Source: Elymus sibiricus
Lineage: Eukaryota; Streptophyta; Magnoliopsida; Poales; Poaceae
Assembly (NCBI GenBank): GCA_039707655.1
Contig: CM077667.1
Location: 418,295,409 to 418,359,408 of the forward strand
Reading direction: 5' to 3'
DNA length: 64,000 nucleotides
The translations under genes were made by a program, and so were the position numbers. Positions 1 to 12,360 of this stretch are shown in pieces. Numbering within the stretch: position 1 is the first letter of the stretch; each line of letters starts with the position of its first letter. The notes beneath the pieces are model-generated. The model was given only the letters and a program-made list of their open reading frames with translations. It was not told where the DNA came from and searched no databases.

Positions 1-330
1 CCTCTGAAGGTCCCCAGCATGCCGGCCTCCGCGGTCCAATAGCCTTGTATGACGCCCCCGTCTTAATCATGCACTAATCATGCATGCGAATGCGCACGAT
101 CAAGATCAGAGACTCACGGGAAGATATCATAACACAACTCTAGACACAAATTCAAACATAAAGCTTTATATTACAAGCAGGGCTACGAAGGCTCAAATGC
201 ATAAGTCAGAGGAAGCAACAATATCTGAGTACAGACATAATTAAACAAGTTTGCCTTAAGAAGGCTGAGCAAAACAACGACATCTAGATCGAAAAGGCGC
301 AGGCCACCTGCCTGGGAGCCTCCTGTCTAC
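1..330. repeat. Unassigned Triticeae repeat fragment
   Basis: No gene is visible here. The sequence runs directly into retrotransposon-derived sequence and resembles common 3' internal parts of Triticeae gypsy-type elements, but I cannot name a family or find LTR ends or a target duplication. This is an inference from overall resemblance and context only. Confidence 0.3.
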
Positions 331-360
331 TCCTGGTCGGCGGCGGCCTCCACGTAGTAG

Positions 361-1928
361 TAGGCTGATTGAAACTTTTTTGCTTCAAAAATATGTCGTG
401 AGTGTCAGCAATCATAGAATACTAAATGATAGTTGAGTATGTGAACTTTCTAAACAAAGCTCTTACATAGACTCTTTCGGAAAATATGATGGATTGTGAT
501 TGAATCCTAATGCCTTTTCTCTCTTATTTTGCAAGTTTCACACAAAGAGGGGAATTGCCGGCAACTGGAATTCTGGACCGAAAACGGCCATCGAAGAGTC
601 GGATATTCTCTGGAACTCCAAATGACCTGAAAATTTACGGAGAATTATGTTGGAATATATAAAAAATATTGGCAAAAGAAATACCAGAGGGTACCCACCA
701 GGGAGCCACGAGCCTGGGGGGCGCGCGCCCTGAGCTCGTGGCCCCCCGAAAGATCTTTGAGACCCATCTTCGCATATATGATGCCATTTGCCCTAGAAAA
801 AGTCAGAAGAAGAGTTTGGGGACGAAGCAGCACCGTCTCGAGGCAGAACCTGGGCAAAAGCACTTTTGCTCTCCGGCGGAGCGATTTCGTGGGGGAACTC
901 CCCTCCGGGAGGGGGAAATCGAAGCCATTGTCATCACCAATGCTTCCTCCATCGTGAGACGACCAATCTTCATCAACATCTTCACCAGAACGATCTCATC
1001 TCAAACCCTAGTTTGTCTCTTGTATTCAATCTTTGTCTCAAAACCTCAGATTGGTACATGTGGATTGCTAGTAGTGCTGATTACATCTCGTAGTTGATGC
1101 TAGTTGGTTTATTTGGTGGAAGATTATATGTTTAGATCCTTAATCATATTCATTACACCTCTGATCTTGATCATGAAGATGATTTGTGAGTAGTTACTTT
1201 TGTTCTTGAGGACATGGGAGAAGTCTTGTTATAAGTAATCATGTTATTTTGCTATTCGTTTGATATTTTGATGATGTGTATGTTGTTCTTCCTTTAGTGG
1301 TGTCATGTGAACGTCAACTACATGACACTTCACCATATTTGGGCCTAAGGGAAATCATTGGGGAGTAATAAGTAGATGATGGTTTGCGAGAGTGACCGAA
1401 GCTTAAATCCTACTTTATGCGTTATTCCGTAAGGGGCTGATTTGGATCCATATGTTTCATGCTATGGTTAGATTTGTCTTAATTCTTCTTACATAGTTGC
1501 GGATGCTTGCGAGAGGGGGTAATCATAAGTGGGTTGTTTGTTCAAGTAAGAACAACACCCTAGCACTGGTCCACCCGCATATCAAATTATCAAAGTACCG
1601 AACGCGAATCAACTAAACATGATCAAACGTGACTAGCCAAAATTCCCATGTGTCCTTGAGAGCGCTTTACTTCATATAAGAGAACTTCCCGGCTTGTCCT
1701 TTGCTATAAAAAGAATTGGGCCGCCTTGCTGCACCTTTGCTACTATTGTTACTTGTTACTTGTTACGAATTACCTTGCTACAAAACTATCTGTTACCGCA
1801 GCTTTCGGTGCTTGCAAAGAATACTTTGTTGAATATCACTTGTCATTTCCTTCTGCTCCTCGTTGTGCTCGACACTCTTACTTATCGAAAGGACTACGAT
1901 TGATCCTCTATACTTGTGGGTCATCAGT
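361..1928 (+). repeat. Degenerate LTR-retrotransposon 3' fragment (internal tail plus LTR)
   Basis: Positions 361-485 match, in inverted orientation, the internal sequence near 47,690-47,810 of the LTR element described below, so this is a relative lying the other way round. It is followed by about 1.4 kb of LTR-like sequence that ends at 1,928 in ATACTTGTGGGTCATCA. The solo LTR at 50,877 starts with nearly the same sequence in the other orientation (TGATAACCCACAAGTAT). The LTR's outer start is missing and no target duplication is visible, so this is an old truncated copy. Short reading frames inside it look like chance. Confidence 0.5.
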
Positions 1929-2905
1929 CCTCGGCTGGGCCTCCTGGCCAGGAGACGACATGGTGAGTACCGCCCTAATCCAGGGCACCATTAGTAGCCC
2001 ATGAACCGGTCTTCAAGTTGGGGACGCTCATCGGTTCTTTCAAACTGTTCTTCGTCTTCGGTTGTCGATGTTGAAAGCTGGTTCAACAAATCTTCTTATC
2101 TTGTATCTTGAGGATCACCAAGGTGTATCCCAAGAGTTCACATGTCAGGCATCCGAGGAGCCTCTTTAAGTTCTCAACCTTTACAGATGCCTTGTTATTT
2201 TCATGCCACACCTCGGTTTGAAGTTTTTTTCGAGCGGTGGTGTCCTCTTGCAGCCGAGCACCAGTGACAGACTACATCCGAGGTGTTTTCTTGCAGCCAA
2301 GATCCAATGACAAACAACATCCGAGGTGTCTTTGAAAAAGCTGAAGGAGTTTAGCCGAGCTTCACACCGAAAAATTCTCCTGTGTAGCCAGCCACTCATA
2401 GCCGAGCTTTATGCTGAACTACTCCCGAGGTGCTGCACCACCTCGGTCTTGGGATGATTTTTTTGATTGGTGCAATTTATTCTCTGTCGAGATGTATAGT
2501 CAGTGTCCCTCAAGGTGTGTGCCAGGCTAAAATCCGAGATGCACCTAAAGGATAACACAAAATCGACGATCCTAGTAGCCCATGAGACTCAGGTCGATTT
2601 GCAAAATCTTCATGAGGATCAAGTCCTTGCTCGACAACATACTTTAGAAAGGGAAACGCTGTGCATAATAACTCCCGAGACTCGGGTTGGATGCGGCCGA
2701 CCAACCTGAGGATCGTATTCTCCTCGGAAACTGTTTTGCACTTTGAATTTTCTGCATCGAATCGTCAATGTAGTAGCCCCGGGGACTTGGGTTGGGCCAT
2801 GATGGCTCGAGAATTTGTGATGTTTTCCAGTGATTTCTTCTTGGTTTCATTGGATTTTCGTTATTCTTTGGATATTTCTAATGCTAATCCACCAAAAGAG
2901 AAGAA
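1929..2905 (-). repeat. Fragment of a CCAAT-type non-autonomous LTR element (first part)
   Basis: The sequence aligns in the same orientation with 11,600-12,720: it starts with the end of the LTR (ACGACATGGTGAGTACC), followed by internal sequence rich in the motif CATCCGAGG and in CGAGCTT. It is a second, more decayed copy of the retrotransposon annotated at 11,239-25,729. It appears to continue after the segment at 2,906-4,040, which interrupts it. Confidence 0.6.
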
Positions 2906-4040
2906 AGTCTACTTTTTCCCATGATTGGCAAGAAATATTATTTGTGGAAGGAAACCAAGGGGGGTTGCTGGAAATCAAGCCAAATGGAGCAACTTCCAGA
3001 AGATAGCACAACCAACAGACGCACCAGAGCAGAAGACAGCATTCCATACGGCCGCAAGTGCTCGCATGAGCGTTCATAGGACTACCAACTAGTCCTCCTC
3101 GTATATACAAGCAACTTTCGTGAAGGGACCATGAGGAGAAGAGAACCCTAGTCACCGCCACACCATACAGAATAGGAGAAAAGAGGATCTGAAGAACTAA
3201 CGAAGATCATCGTAGTTTTGGTTCTTTCATATCCATCATCATCATCACCTCCTTCACTATTGTAAGAGGGATTGCAATTCGTAGACTTTACTCCATCTCA
3301 TCTGAGATCAAGACTATTTGAGTACCATTTCATTTCATTGTGTATCCTCCCAATATTATCGATATGGTTTTCATGGTTTCTATCTCTGTTGTGATTGATT
3401 CCCCTCTTATGATGTGTGAGTAATTCCCCTAGGTGTGGGAGATGTAGGTAAGTGCTAAGATTGATCTGTGTCCATTCTATATGTCGTCATTTGAATTCGT
3501 AGTAGTATGATCTACCTAGTATGTTGTTATATTGTGGTGAACTGCATGCGTCTTGTCCAATTTAAGGGCCGAGACAACATGATCTCAAGACCTAAATAGG
3601 TAACACATATTGTTTAGGAACTCTCTGACCTCTAACATGGTAGGTGGAGATATCTATGAGAACCAAAGACAATATAAGATAACGGTGATCCATTTTAATG
3701 CTTGGTTCCGGTCTTATGACCTTAATTGTGGAAACGACCACTTTGTGGCAACGGAGAAGCAGGACCATAGAATGCAATATAATTCCAGGAGGAGTTTCAT
3801 AACCTTAGGGAAAACAGCCTACAGAACACTTATATCAAATACTATGAGTACAATACAAGTTAACTGGTATTACCGTCGCACTGGCACAATTCATATATTC
3901 TTACCACGAACTGAAATCTCTCCGCACCTAATCTCTTCATTGCAGGAAATACAATCTATAGTTCGATTTATGTTATTTACTTCTACTAGTTAAATTAGTA
4001 GACACTTTTCAACTCTCTTTATATTAGCATATTTGGTTAA
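2906..4040. repeat. Unclassified insertion, LTR-like
   Basis: About 1.1 kb separates two blocks that belong to the same retrotransposon family, so it is probably an insertion. It contains 5'-UTR/LTR-like sequence with a (CAT)n stretch near 3,235 but no recognisable coding region, terminal repeats or target duplication. A 127-codon open frame at 3,610-3,993 resembles no family I know and is probably chance. Confidence 0.35.
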
Positions 4041-5390
4041 TCGTTTATCCAGGACAGTAATAGTATTTGCAGAAGCTCAAGCAGTTACTTCACACAAGAA
4101 CTATGACACCTTGTGTGTGACAGAAGTGCCTCCATAAATACTCTCCTCTGCTCTTTGTTGGGACGATTACACGATGGGATACTTCTGGGAAAGTGCTACA
4201 CTACCCTGTTTGGTCTGCATGTACCAAGCCACATGGCCGACCCTAGGATCATATCTCCTCGGGAACTAGTTCAACTATTGCGTGTGTTTTGCCAACGCCG
4301 AGGTGCAGCTCGGCAGGGAAGATGCCGAACTGCGGGCCAGAAAAGATCTTTACTGAACAAAAGTACCATTCGATACAACCCAGTCCGGTTCTGCGGGACT
4401 CGTTAGTCGAACTGCGAGACATTGGCATCGAAATAATTTAGCCATCAATGACGTGGGATTTAACAGCCCCCAGGTCGGCTCTGCGGGGCCTATCGATCAT
4501 CTGACAGATGTCGACATGATTTTTTTGCTTTAAGAGCTCATCGGCCGGCTCTGAGGGATCCGTCGGTCGACCAGCGAGATGCCGGCAAGGAAATTTTTGC
4601 TTTCACAGCTCGCCAGCTCGCTCTGAGGGACCCATCGGTAGATCTACAAGATGTCAGTAAGTTTTTTTTTTTTTGCTTTCACAGCTCCTTGGTTGGCTCT
4701 GAGGGGCCCGTCGGTCGACCTCCAAGATGCCAGCAAGGGAATTTTTTCTTTCATAGCTCCTCGGCCGGCTCTAAGGGACCTGTCGGTCGACTTGCAAGAT
4801 GCTGAGAAGGAAATTTTTGTAAACAGTCCAAACTGAATTAGGACTCTATGTATCGATGTACTTGGCCATCTTTTATGCTCATATTCGTTGTTTTTATACT
4901 TCATTAACCAGCCATAGGCTTCTACCTCCTCAGCTAGAGGACGAAGATTGTTCCCAACATCATCTTGATCCGCAAGTGACGTTTGTATGGAACGAGGAAG
5001 TCCGGCCATAAGGCTAAAACGTAAGTCTTACATAGAGTTATGTCCTATTGCTTTTTAACGCAAGTCAAATCTTCGGCAAAAATAGTTCCTATATCCATTC
5101 CTTTTTGTCGGGGTGTCGTGTTGATCACAAAGTTTTAGCCGATATTTCAATGCTTGGTCGGAATACAACATTCAGCTAAAGAAGTATGCTCTAAACCCTA
5201 CGTTACTACCTTAATGTTAAAACATGATGAATTTCCAATTCCTTTGTGCCGATCAATTATTTTCTTGTGACCGATAGCCTTCGGCTTCACTCGTCTGTGG
5301 TACTATCCAAGTTGACCTGGAAGTAACAATTGCAGAGGTGGTCCCTTTGCACCGGTCCAAAGCGCGGCTCGGTTAGGATAGGACCAAACC
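4041..5390 (-). repeat. Fragment of a CCAAT-type non-autonomous LTR element (second part)
   Basis: The stretch from about 4,830 to 5,350 matches 12,780-13,330 in order, including the conserved segment around AGTAACAATTGCAGAGGTG. It therefore continues the copy begun at 1,929. No protein is encoded. It includes a tandem array at 4,457-4,830 that the better preserved copy lacks in this form. Confidence 0.55.
4457..4830. repeat. Tandem array of about 75-bp units, roughly five copies
   Basis: Each unit has the order CTCGGCCGGCTCTGAGGG, then GTCGGTCGACC, then AAGATGCC, then a T-rich run and TTTCACAGCTC. Starts lie near 4,457, 4,535, 4,610, 4,685 and 4,758. Units differ mainly in the length of the T-run. 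The array is inside the decayed LTR element and probably non-coding. Confidence 0.65.
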
Positions 5391-6215
5391 GGCCCGGGCC
5401 GCGTCCACCCTGAGCTGTACACGACGCTCACAGATACAAGATTGCCGCAAACATGCAAACATGCAAACATACATGCTCTAGATGAAAAAATTAGTTACAC
5501 CTTTGAATATGTTTTCATTTATCCGAAAAAATAGGTGCAAACATTCAAAACATGCATGCTCTACATGAAAAAATAACTACACACTTGAGTGTGTTTTCTT
5601 GCCACAAACATGATCATATTTTGGGTACAATGACGAGGGAAGATCGTGTAAAAAACCAGACTCTGTTTTGAAAATTAAATAAACTCACAATGAAAATTAA
5701 ATAAACTTAGAACAATTATTGGCATCCATAGATTCTATCAATTTAAAACTGTACCAATAAGATATAAGGTTTCAAAATACAAAAATTTCGTTAGGGATGC
5801 CGTTAAATGAGATTTTGTATAGTAAACATGACTCTTTTTTGTGCAACAATATGCTAGAAAATCTACACTAGCAGTAGAATTTTAGAATTAATTTTGCATG
5901 CGGATTGACACATAAATTTACATATTCTGTAAGCTATCAATCAGTGTACAAAACAATGCGTGCCTTTGTAACTATTTTTGTTACTATTAAACTATGGACT
6001 AATCGTTTGGACTGTAGGCTCCACAGCATACAAGTTATTTTGAAAATTTATAAGCTTTAGTAATATTCATATTAACTGTTTATGCTATTAGTACTTCCTA
6101 TCGTGTTAAAATAGTGGATGTGTTCTTGTTGCAACGCAAGAGCATGTTTACTAGTACATATAGAAGATAATTTACTATTGAAGTCCTTTGGAATCGAGCC
6201 GAGCAGTAGTTGAAT
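5391..6215. other. AT-rich stretch without recognisable genes
   Basis: I see no gene here. A short imperfect duplication (CATGCTCTAGATGAAAAAAT near 5,474 and CATGCTCTACATGAAAAAAT near 5,556) is the only local structure. The rest is AT-rich and non-coding. Confidence 0.5.
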
Positions 6216-6219
6216 CGTA

Positions 6220-7590
6220 TTTTTTTTCGAGAGTATGCAAATTGCGTACCATAGCTTTATAGAAGAAGAGAATTGCAAAACAAGACAACTGTCACTCGCC
6301 GCGAACAACGAGCGTAGCACCAACTCCACACCTAGCTAGTCCGAAGACAGCCACCAAGGACAACACAACTATAGAACAAAAGAGCTTGCCCAAAAACGAA
6401 AAGCCTTGTCGCGTCTCGAACGACGTTAGTCACCTCCGACGAACAGCAGTTCCCGCCAAGCTTCCCTTGTCGATGCACCATCCCCCCCCATAATGCCTAA
6501 AGGAGGTGGCAGGAGGACGACGTGACTCGATCCGACCCGAGGAAGGCACCGTCTTGGGTTCACCAGCGACGACCGTACATAGTGTCTGGGTAGAACGATC
6601 ATGGGCAACAGCAAACATCGAAGGAGCGCATCATAAGACTTCCCTGCTATGTCTCCCGACACGATGGTCCCAACAGAGGGACGACGTCGAAGACACCGCC
6701 ATCGTGCCAAACCTGTAGCAATTCAAGGCTTTTGCCCGGAGACAACCGCCAGCACCAAGAAAGTGAGCGACATGGCGACACACTCGGCGAAGCCTCCAAG
6801 GAGGGAATGACACCCACGGGCGCCATCGTCGCCGGCCCGGCCAAAACCGGACAGGATTTTCATCTGTAATGTCGCGCAGTACAACTCCGAGATTTGGGGC
6901 AGCCCCTTCCATGATGCCTCACACCGCCGTCACCGCATCAACTTGCCATTGCAGTCGCGCAGCCAAGGTCCTTCCACACCTGCACTACCGAGAGAGCGAA
7001 CCACGGCAACCACCATCAACCTAGGCGACGAGCCGCAGCCTCCTACCACGCCTTACAAGGGCCAGGACCACCACAATGGCCTTCACCCGCACCAGGGGCC
7101 TGCAATGCGACGGAACCAGCCCCACAGGCCCATATCGAAACGGATCTGGATCTGAGCCGCACCTCCATCCACCGCTCCGGCGCCAACGCCGTCGGGGGCA
7201 TCACCGCACAGCGCACGCCCACCACATGGAGACGGCCGACCGTCCGCTACCCGCCAGGATCTCCCTCCTGGCAGGGCCTCCTCGGCGCCGCCACCTCCAT
7301 GGCAATGAGCTCGCGCCGCCCTCCTCCTCCTCTCTGCAGCCTCCTCACCTAGATCCTCCGCACCAAGGTCCACCGTGTTGTCCGCCGTGCTACGGCGACT
7401 AGCAGCGATATCCGTGCCACCGGCCAACCCACCTCCAAGGCCGGTCCTAGAGACGACCCGCTCCGCGCGGGGGGGGGGGGGCGCCAGCACCCGCCGCCAG
7501 GGGAGGAGATGCGGCGGCCTTCTGGTCTAGGGATTTGGGGGCCTCCGGAGCCGCACGCGTGTGCGACACGGGAGGCAGGCGTATTCCTAT
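6220..7590 (-). mobile_element. LINE-like retroposon, 3' end to the left
   Basis: A T-run at 6,220-6,227 followed by CGAGAGTATGCAAATTGCGTAC is, on the minus strand, the typical 3' tail of a Triticeae LINE (AAGCTATGGTACGCAATTTGC, then CGAGAAAAAA). The remaining 1.3 kb is GC-rich with overlapping open frames in several phases and no reverse-transcriptase motif. I could not find a convincing matching target duplication, so the right boundary is approximate. Confidence 0.45.
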
Positions 7591-7617
7591 AGGATTTAAA
7601 AAAGATCATCAGATTAC

Positions 7618-8745
7618 CTAATCGGGATAGGCGTATTCCTGACGATGCAGTGTGCGGGATGGCCATCGACGCATACACCTACGCGCAGACGCTCCATGCT
7701 GCGGCCGCGCAGCCGGGGAGTCGCATCCCCGTCGACGGAGGGGTGGGCTATGCACCCGCTCAGAGTCGGGCTCGACGATGCACAACCCGCTCGTCCCTGG
7801 GTTCCTCGCTGGCGTGGACTGCCGCCTTGCCCGGTACGATGCCCAGCTCGGCCTCGTCGAGCTCCTCGTTCCTGCGCTGCACGCCCGACTTCTTCCTGGC
7901 CATCGTCGTCCTTGTAGTGGGTGGGGAACAAACTCCGGCAAGATATTCAGTGTGTCTTCCTCATGGACGGTCTCAGGGTATCTCTTCTCAAACCACATAA
8001 AATAGATCAAGCAATTATGATGGGCGTATAAGGGAGTAGTACTGAATAGAACCTCAAGATCTATTTGATCAAGCAAAGCTTGAAATTACTCCAAATTGTA
8101 ATCTCTAAATGCCATGCATTCACTTCAGCTTCTTGTATGTAAGTATGGATTGCAATCTAAGAGTAACAGTTTACGGCTAAAATATACTGTAACTCAGATC
8201 TCTCGTCGCATCTACAATATTACTTGAGCAAAACTAAAATGAAGATGAAACTAAGCCAAACACATACGCAATGTCTAACTCCAACCATGGATCGGTTGAA
8301 TAAGTTACTCGTTCAGGAGATAAACGTCACCTCTAATCGCCGTGTTGAGATAAAAACATACAGGACAACCAAATTTACACGCATTTATTCAATTTGAAAA
8401 GCACTAAAAAGGATTTGCAGACGAACCAACACAGAAATAAGAGGCCACTGTTCTTACCTTGGATCCAGACGGCGGCACAGTCTACCTGAGGGACAACGGC
8501 CGCGGCGGCAGATTCTCGAGGCGAGAGGCGGCGGCTTCGACCTAAGGCCGGTTGCGTCGATGGGAGGTGGGGGCTGCGCGACGGGGAGAGTGGAGAGGGC
8601 TCGGCGGAAGATAGCAGCGGGGGATGGGTGGATCGTGGCCTCGAGGGGGGAAGTTTGGGCAGGGGCACGCTACTCGAAGGGAAAGAAGTGGTGGCCGGCT
8701 TGCGATTTGGGTGGGAATTAGATCACAGGGGGTTAGACTATCCAC
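7618..8745 (-). other. GC-rich gene-like remnant, unrecognised
   Basis: Two GC-rich blocks, 7,640-7,920 and 8,460-8,745, flank an AT-rich middle. On the minus strand the right block ends in a good donor site (CCAAG then GTAAGAAC at about 8,459), which fits a first exon or 5' UTR followed by an intron. The left block can be read on both strands; none of the translations resembles a family I recognise. It could be a captured or decaying host gene fragment, or chance GC-rich sequence. Confidence 0.25.
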
Positions 8746-9705
8746 AATGGGAAGTAATATAGAGTAGTAATATGCATATGTTACTAGTCTAAGTTACTAC
8801 CTTCACAGTGGGTAGTAACATAGGGGTAGTAACATTGAGCCTTTCATTTATTAGCTTATAGACTCATCTTATCTTGGTATGTGTTATGTTACTCATAGTA
8901 GTAGTAAGACTACCCACAATGGGAGTAACATAGGTAGTAACATAGATGCCACCTAAGCAAAAAATATGATGTGGCAACTAATTAATGAGAAGAGAGAGAA
9001 ATTGAGTAACTTAGCATGTTATTGTAACATAACGCATACCAAGACAAGATGAGTCTATAAGCTAATAAATGAAAGGCTCAATGTTACTACCACTATGTTA
9101 CCATCCACTGTGGAGGTGGTAACTTAGACTAGTAACATATGCATGGGGAGCGGATTAGGAGCACTCGGGTGCTCCACCCTCCTATATTTAAAAATAATTT
9201 GGTAAATTGAAAAAAGGGTAAAAAAATCCCAGAACTTTTTTAGAATTCAATATGACTAGGTAATGTACTAGTATAAATATTTTGGCCAAGGAATTATTTC
9301 CGTTGACTTCAGGGCAAAAAAAACTAATTTATGACGACATTATAGCATGAATAGTAGTTTTATCTAGTATTTTTTGGGAAAACTTTGATCCCGGGATGCA
9401 ATGAAGGTTATTCCATGTTTAATATTTTTATACAAGTGCAATACCTGGTCATGTTTCATTCCATAAAAAGTTTCGGGACTTTTTAATTGCTTTTGAATTA
9501 TTAATATATTTTTTGAATATCGGGGGGCGTAGCACCCGAGAGCTCCTTGGCACTTTCGCATATGTATGTTACTACTCTATGTTACTCTCCATTGTGGGTA
9601 GTCTAACATAGTATGTTACTCAATTTCTCTTTCTTCTCATTAATTAGCTGTCACATCATATTTTTTGCTTAGGTGGCATCTATGTTACTCATAGTAGTAG
9701 TTTGG
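8730..9705. mobile_element. Nested foldback MITE cluster
   Basis: The left arm (AGACTATCCACAATGGGAAGTAATATAG from about 8,732) is matched in inverse by ACTCTCCATTGTGGGTAGTCT at about 9,585-9,605. A second copy starts at 8,906 (AGACTACCCACAATGGGAG) and its counterpart lies at 9,607-9,690. This gives at least two related foldback MITEs inserted in one another. They have no coding capacity. I cannot assign the superfamily with certainty. Confidence 0.6.
9147..9560. mobile_element. Small non-autonomous DNA transposon nested in the MITE cluster
   Basis: The segment interrupts the right arm of the foldback MITE. Its ends are imperfect inverted repeats: GGAGCACTCGGGTGCTCC near the left and, read in reverse complement, GGAGCTCTCGGGTGCTACG near the right. 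The middle is AT-rich and non-coding. A possible duplication (ATATGCAT / ATATGTAT) lies at the junctions but is imperfect. Confidence 0.45.
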
Positions 9706-10700
9706 TCGTTGAAATTCAAAATGTCTGCTAGTTCCTCCTTTGTTTGGATTATCAATTAGGCAGGCTTGAGATTTTTTTTGATATTCTTGTTGTTTCTTAG
9801 AGTAAGCATGAGGGTGGGGTATTTGATGATGGAGGATGTGTTGTTGTGCGATGTGTGGGAGGTCATATCTGTCGAATGTGTAGGCGTGAGGCAAGGGGCT
9901 GGACCTTTTTGGCAAACTGTGCATGCTTTGTTACATGAGCAAAAGCACTTCACGTCCTACGACTTGTACGTGATCCATGAAAGGAATATGAAGCCACTAG
10001 GCCGTCATACACCATCTCCAACCCCGTCATAAAGTTTTATGGTGCAATTGCACACGTGGAGCGAAGGTGGTCACCGGGCTCGCAAATCTTTGAAATCATA
10101 AGTTTTTCGTCTTATTGCTCTACATGTTGATATTGATTCATTCAAGGTTGCAACTTAATAATCATGGCGTTGTATATATAGTCCAGACGCACTGCCGTGA
10201 TGTACCAGAACTGAGGGCACGCCATTTATGTTCATACTGTTGGATGAAACTAAAGGTTCACAACGCGTGGGACGAGATGTTCGAATTCTGACTCGAGTAT
10301 CATTAAATTTGAAATCAGTGAATTCAAAAAACTTGTTGAACATATGGTTATCTCGGATGTAATTTGAACTATTATTGTAATGGGAATAATTGCATGTTTA
10401 CTTTATGGATGAATTATGTTATTTTCTATAATTATTTTGAGTGTTGTGGACTTAGAAAAGAAAAACAGGGGTATATGTTTAGGGGACATGGTTGGATGGC
10501 CGGCTCTCGTATCCGTGTCCACGGACGAGTCCGGACCTATCCGCGGACAAATAGTGAGTCTGTTTCGAAGGTCGGTGTTGAAGATGTATATATGCTTCAT
10601 GGTGGTCAACTGTTTTTTTAAACGGATGCAAAAGTTTTTCTTCATCTCATTAATAAAGAAGGAAAGATCAGGAAAGTTTACGAGGTCCGTTAAGCCTCAA
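9706..10700. other. Non-coding stretch, nothing recognised
   Basis: Only short, low-complexity open frames occur here; none resembles a known protein. No terminal repeats or RNA genes were seen. Confidence 0.4.
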
Positions 10701-10711
10701 CAAATAGGAGA

Positions 10712-11165
10712 GTGAAAAAACCTACTCTCGCAGCATCAAAGAACCCAAATGTTTCGTCCCGCAAGGACCCAATTCGTAGCCTCCAGTTCAAGGTTGTGAA
10801 CCAGGATAGAAGGCAAAGACTAGCGTTTCTCTCATTTCATATCTTCCAAGTAACAAGCATAAGAAGCGAAGAGATGACCTTTCCTCGATGGCCACGTCAA
10901 AGGACACTAGACGCCCACCAAGCATAGACCGTGTGGATGCCTCCCCAAATCACAAAGTTAAGCTCTCGTACATGAAACCAGATCTCGACGGCCACCCAAA
11001 TTCTAAGGGAGTACTGACACTTAGAAAGAAAGTGGGCTGCGTAGTCAAGCTCCCTCTTGCATAGCCGCCCCAACCCTCAACCGTCCACACCCTATTTTTC
11101 ATGACGAGCCATGCAAAAAGCTTGCCCTTGGGTGGGCACCCAGTTGCTCTACACCGTCGCAACCA
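10712..11165 (-). pseudogene. LINE reverse-transcriptase zinc-binding domain fragment
   Basis: The minus strand encodes PKGKLFAWLVMKNRVWT around 11,080-11,140. This resembles the conserved start of the zf-RVT domain found after the reverse transcriptase in plant LINEs. Downstream the frame is lost, and conserved cysteines are missing. It is an old LINE remnant cut off near 11,165; the LTR element at 11,239 lies just beyond it. Confidence 0.5.
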
Positions 11166-11238
11166 TGGTGATATAAATTATCCCCTCGAATTGCACCTTA
11201 TAAGCAGAAGTCATAGAGTAGGCAATGAGAAAACCAAT

Positions 11239-11664
11239 TGTCGGTTCTTAATCCGGCATATCTCGTAGTAGGGGTCCTAAGCTAGGCGTCTTGGAACGAT
11301 GGTAACATGGACACAGGATTTTACCCAGGTTCGGGCTCTCTCGAGGAGATAATACCCTACGTCCTGCTTTTGATTATATTCATATGGGGGATAGTACATA
11401 GTACATGTATCTACCACGAGATTGTAGTAATGAATATGAGATTGAGGTTTTTTATTTTCTAACCTGGCCTCGGTTTATATAATGCACCGTAGGCCTAGGG
11501 TTTAGAGGAGTCCTTGTCTTGTGCGCCAAGTCTTGTGGAATCTCCCTTGTATGCATCATGGGCTGCCCGAAGTGGCCCATTAGTGAATCACCCTGGGGGT
11601 CCTCGGCCCGACCAACTGGTCGGGAGACGACGTGGTGAGTACCCCCTAGTCCAGGACACCATCA
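11239..11664 (-). repeat. 3' LTR of the CCAAT element
   Basis: The 426-bp repeat begins TGTCGGTTCTTAATCC and ends GGACACCATCA; the right-hand copy is 425 bp. The preceding CCAAT matches the base pairs after the right LTR. The polypurine tract lies immediately to its right. Confidence 0.88.
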
Positions 11665-11989
11665 GTAGCCTAGCCCCCTGAACCGGTCTTCAAGTTGGGG
11701 ACGCTCCTCGGTTCTTCCGCACAGTTATTTGTCTTCGGTCGTCGGTCTTGAAAACTGGTTCAACAAATCTTCCCATGTCCGATCTTGAGGATCGCCGAGC
11801 TGAATCCGAAGAGTTCACACGTCGGGCATCCGAGGAGCCCTTTAAGTTTTTGGCCTTTATTGATGACTTGTTACTTTTTACGTCACAACTCGGGTTCGAA
11901 GTGTTTCCCGTGCGGCGGTGCCCTCTTGCGTCCGAACTACAATGCTGAACTGCATCCGAGGTGTCTTTTTGCAGCCGAGCTCCAACGCC

Positions 11990-12360
11990 AAACTGCATCC
12001 GAGGCGTCATAGATTACCTCGGTCTTGAACAAGTTGACGGAGTTTATCCGAGCTTAATGCCGGAAATAATCTTTTATGGAGCCAGCCGTTCGCATCCGAG
12101 CTTTATGTCGGACTGCTTCCGAGGTGTCTCCGATCTTGAGCTTTATGTCGGACTGCTTCCGAACTCCAAGGCCGGATTGCATCCCAGCTCCAACAATGAT
12201 CAGCGTCCGAGGTGTCATAAATTACCTTGGTCTTTTTAACAAACTGAAAGAATTCAGCCGAGCTTAATGCCGGAAATGCCCTCTATGGAGCCAGCCACTT
12301 GCGCCCGAGCTTTATGCCGGACTGCTTCCGAGGTGGTGCACCACCTCGGCAGCGGGCTGA
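11990..12360. repeat. Two-copy internal repeat of about 207 bp
   Basis: A segment beginning GTCATAGATTACCTCGGTC near 12,005 recurs as GTCATAAATTACCTTGGTC near 12,212. Both continue into CGAGCTTAATGCCGGAAAT and TATGGAGCCAGCC. The surrounding sequence is also rich in CGAGCTTTATGCCGGACTGC motifs. It is non-coding. Confidence 0.6.

Noticed and set aside
6426..7490. Many GC-rich frames in the LINE-like region
   Set aside because: All overlap, show no family similarity and are typical of non-coding GC-rich retroposon sequence.
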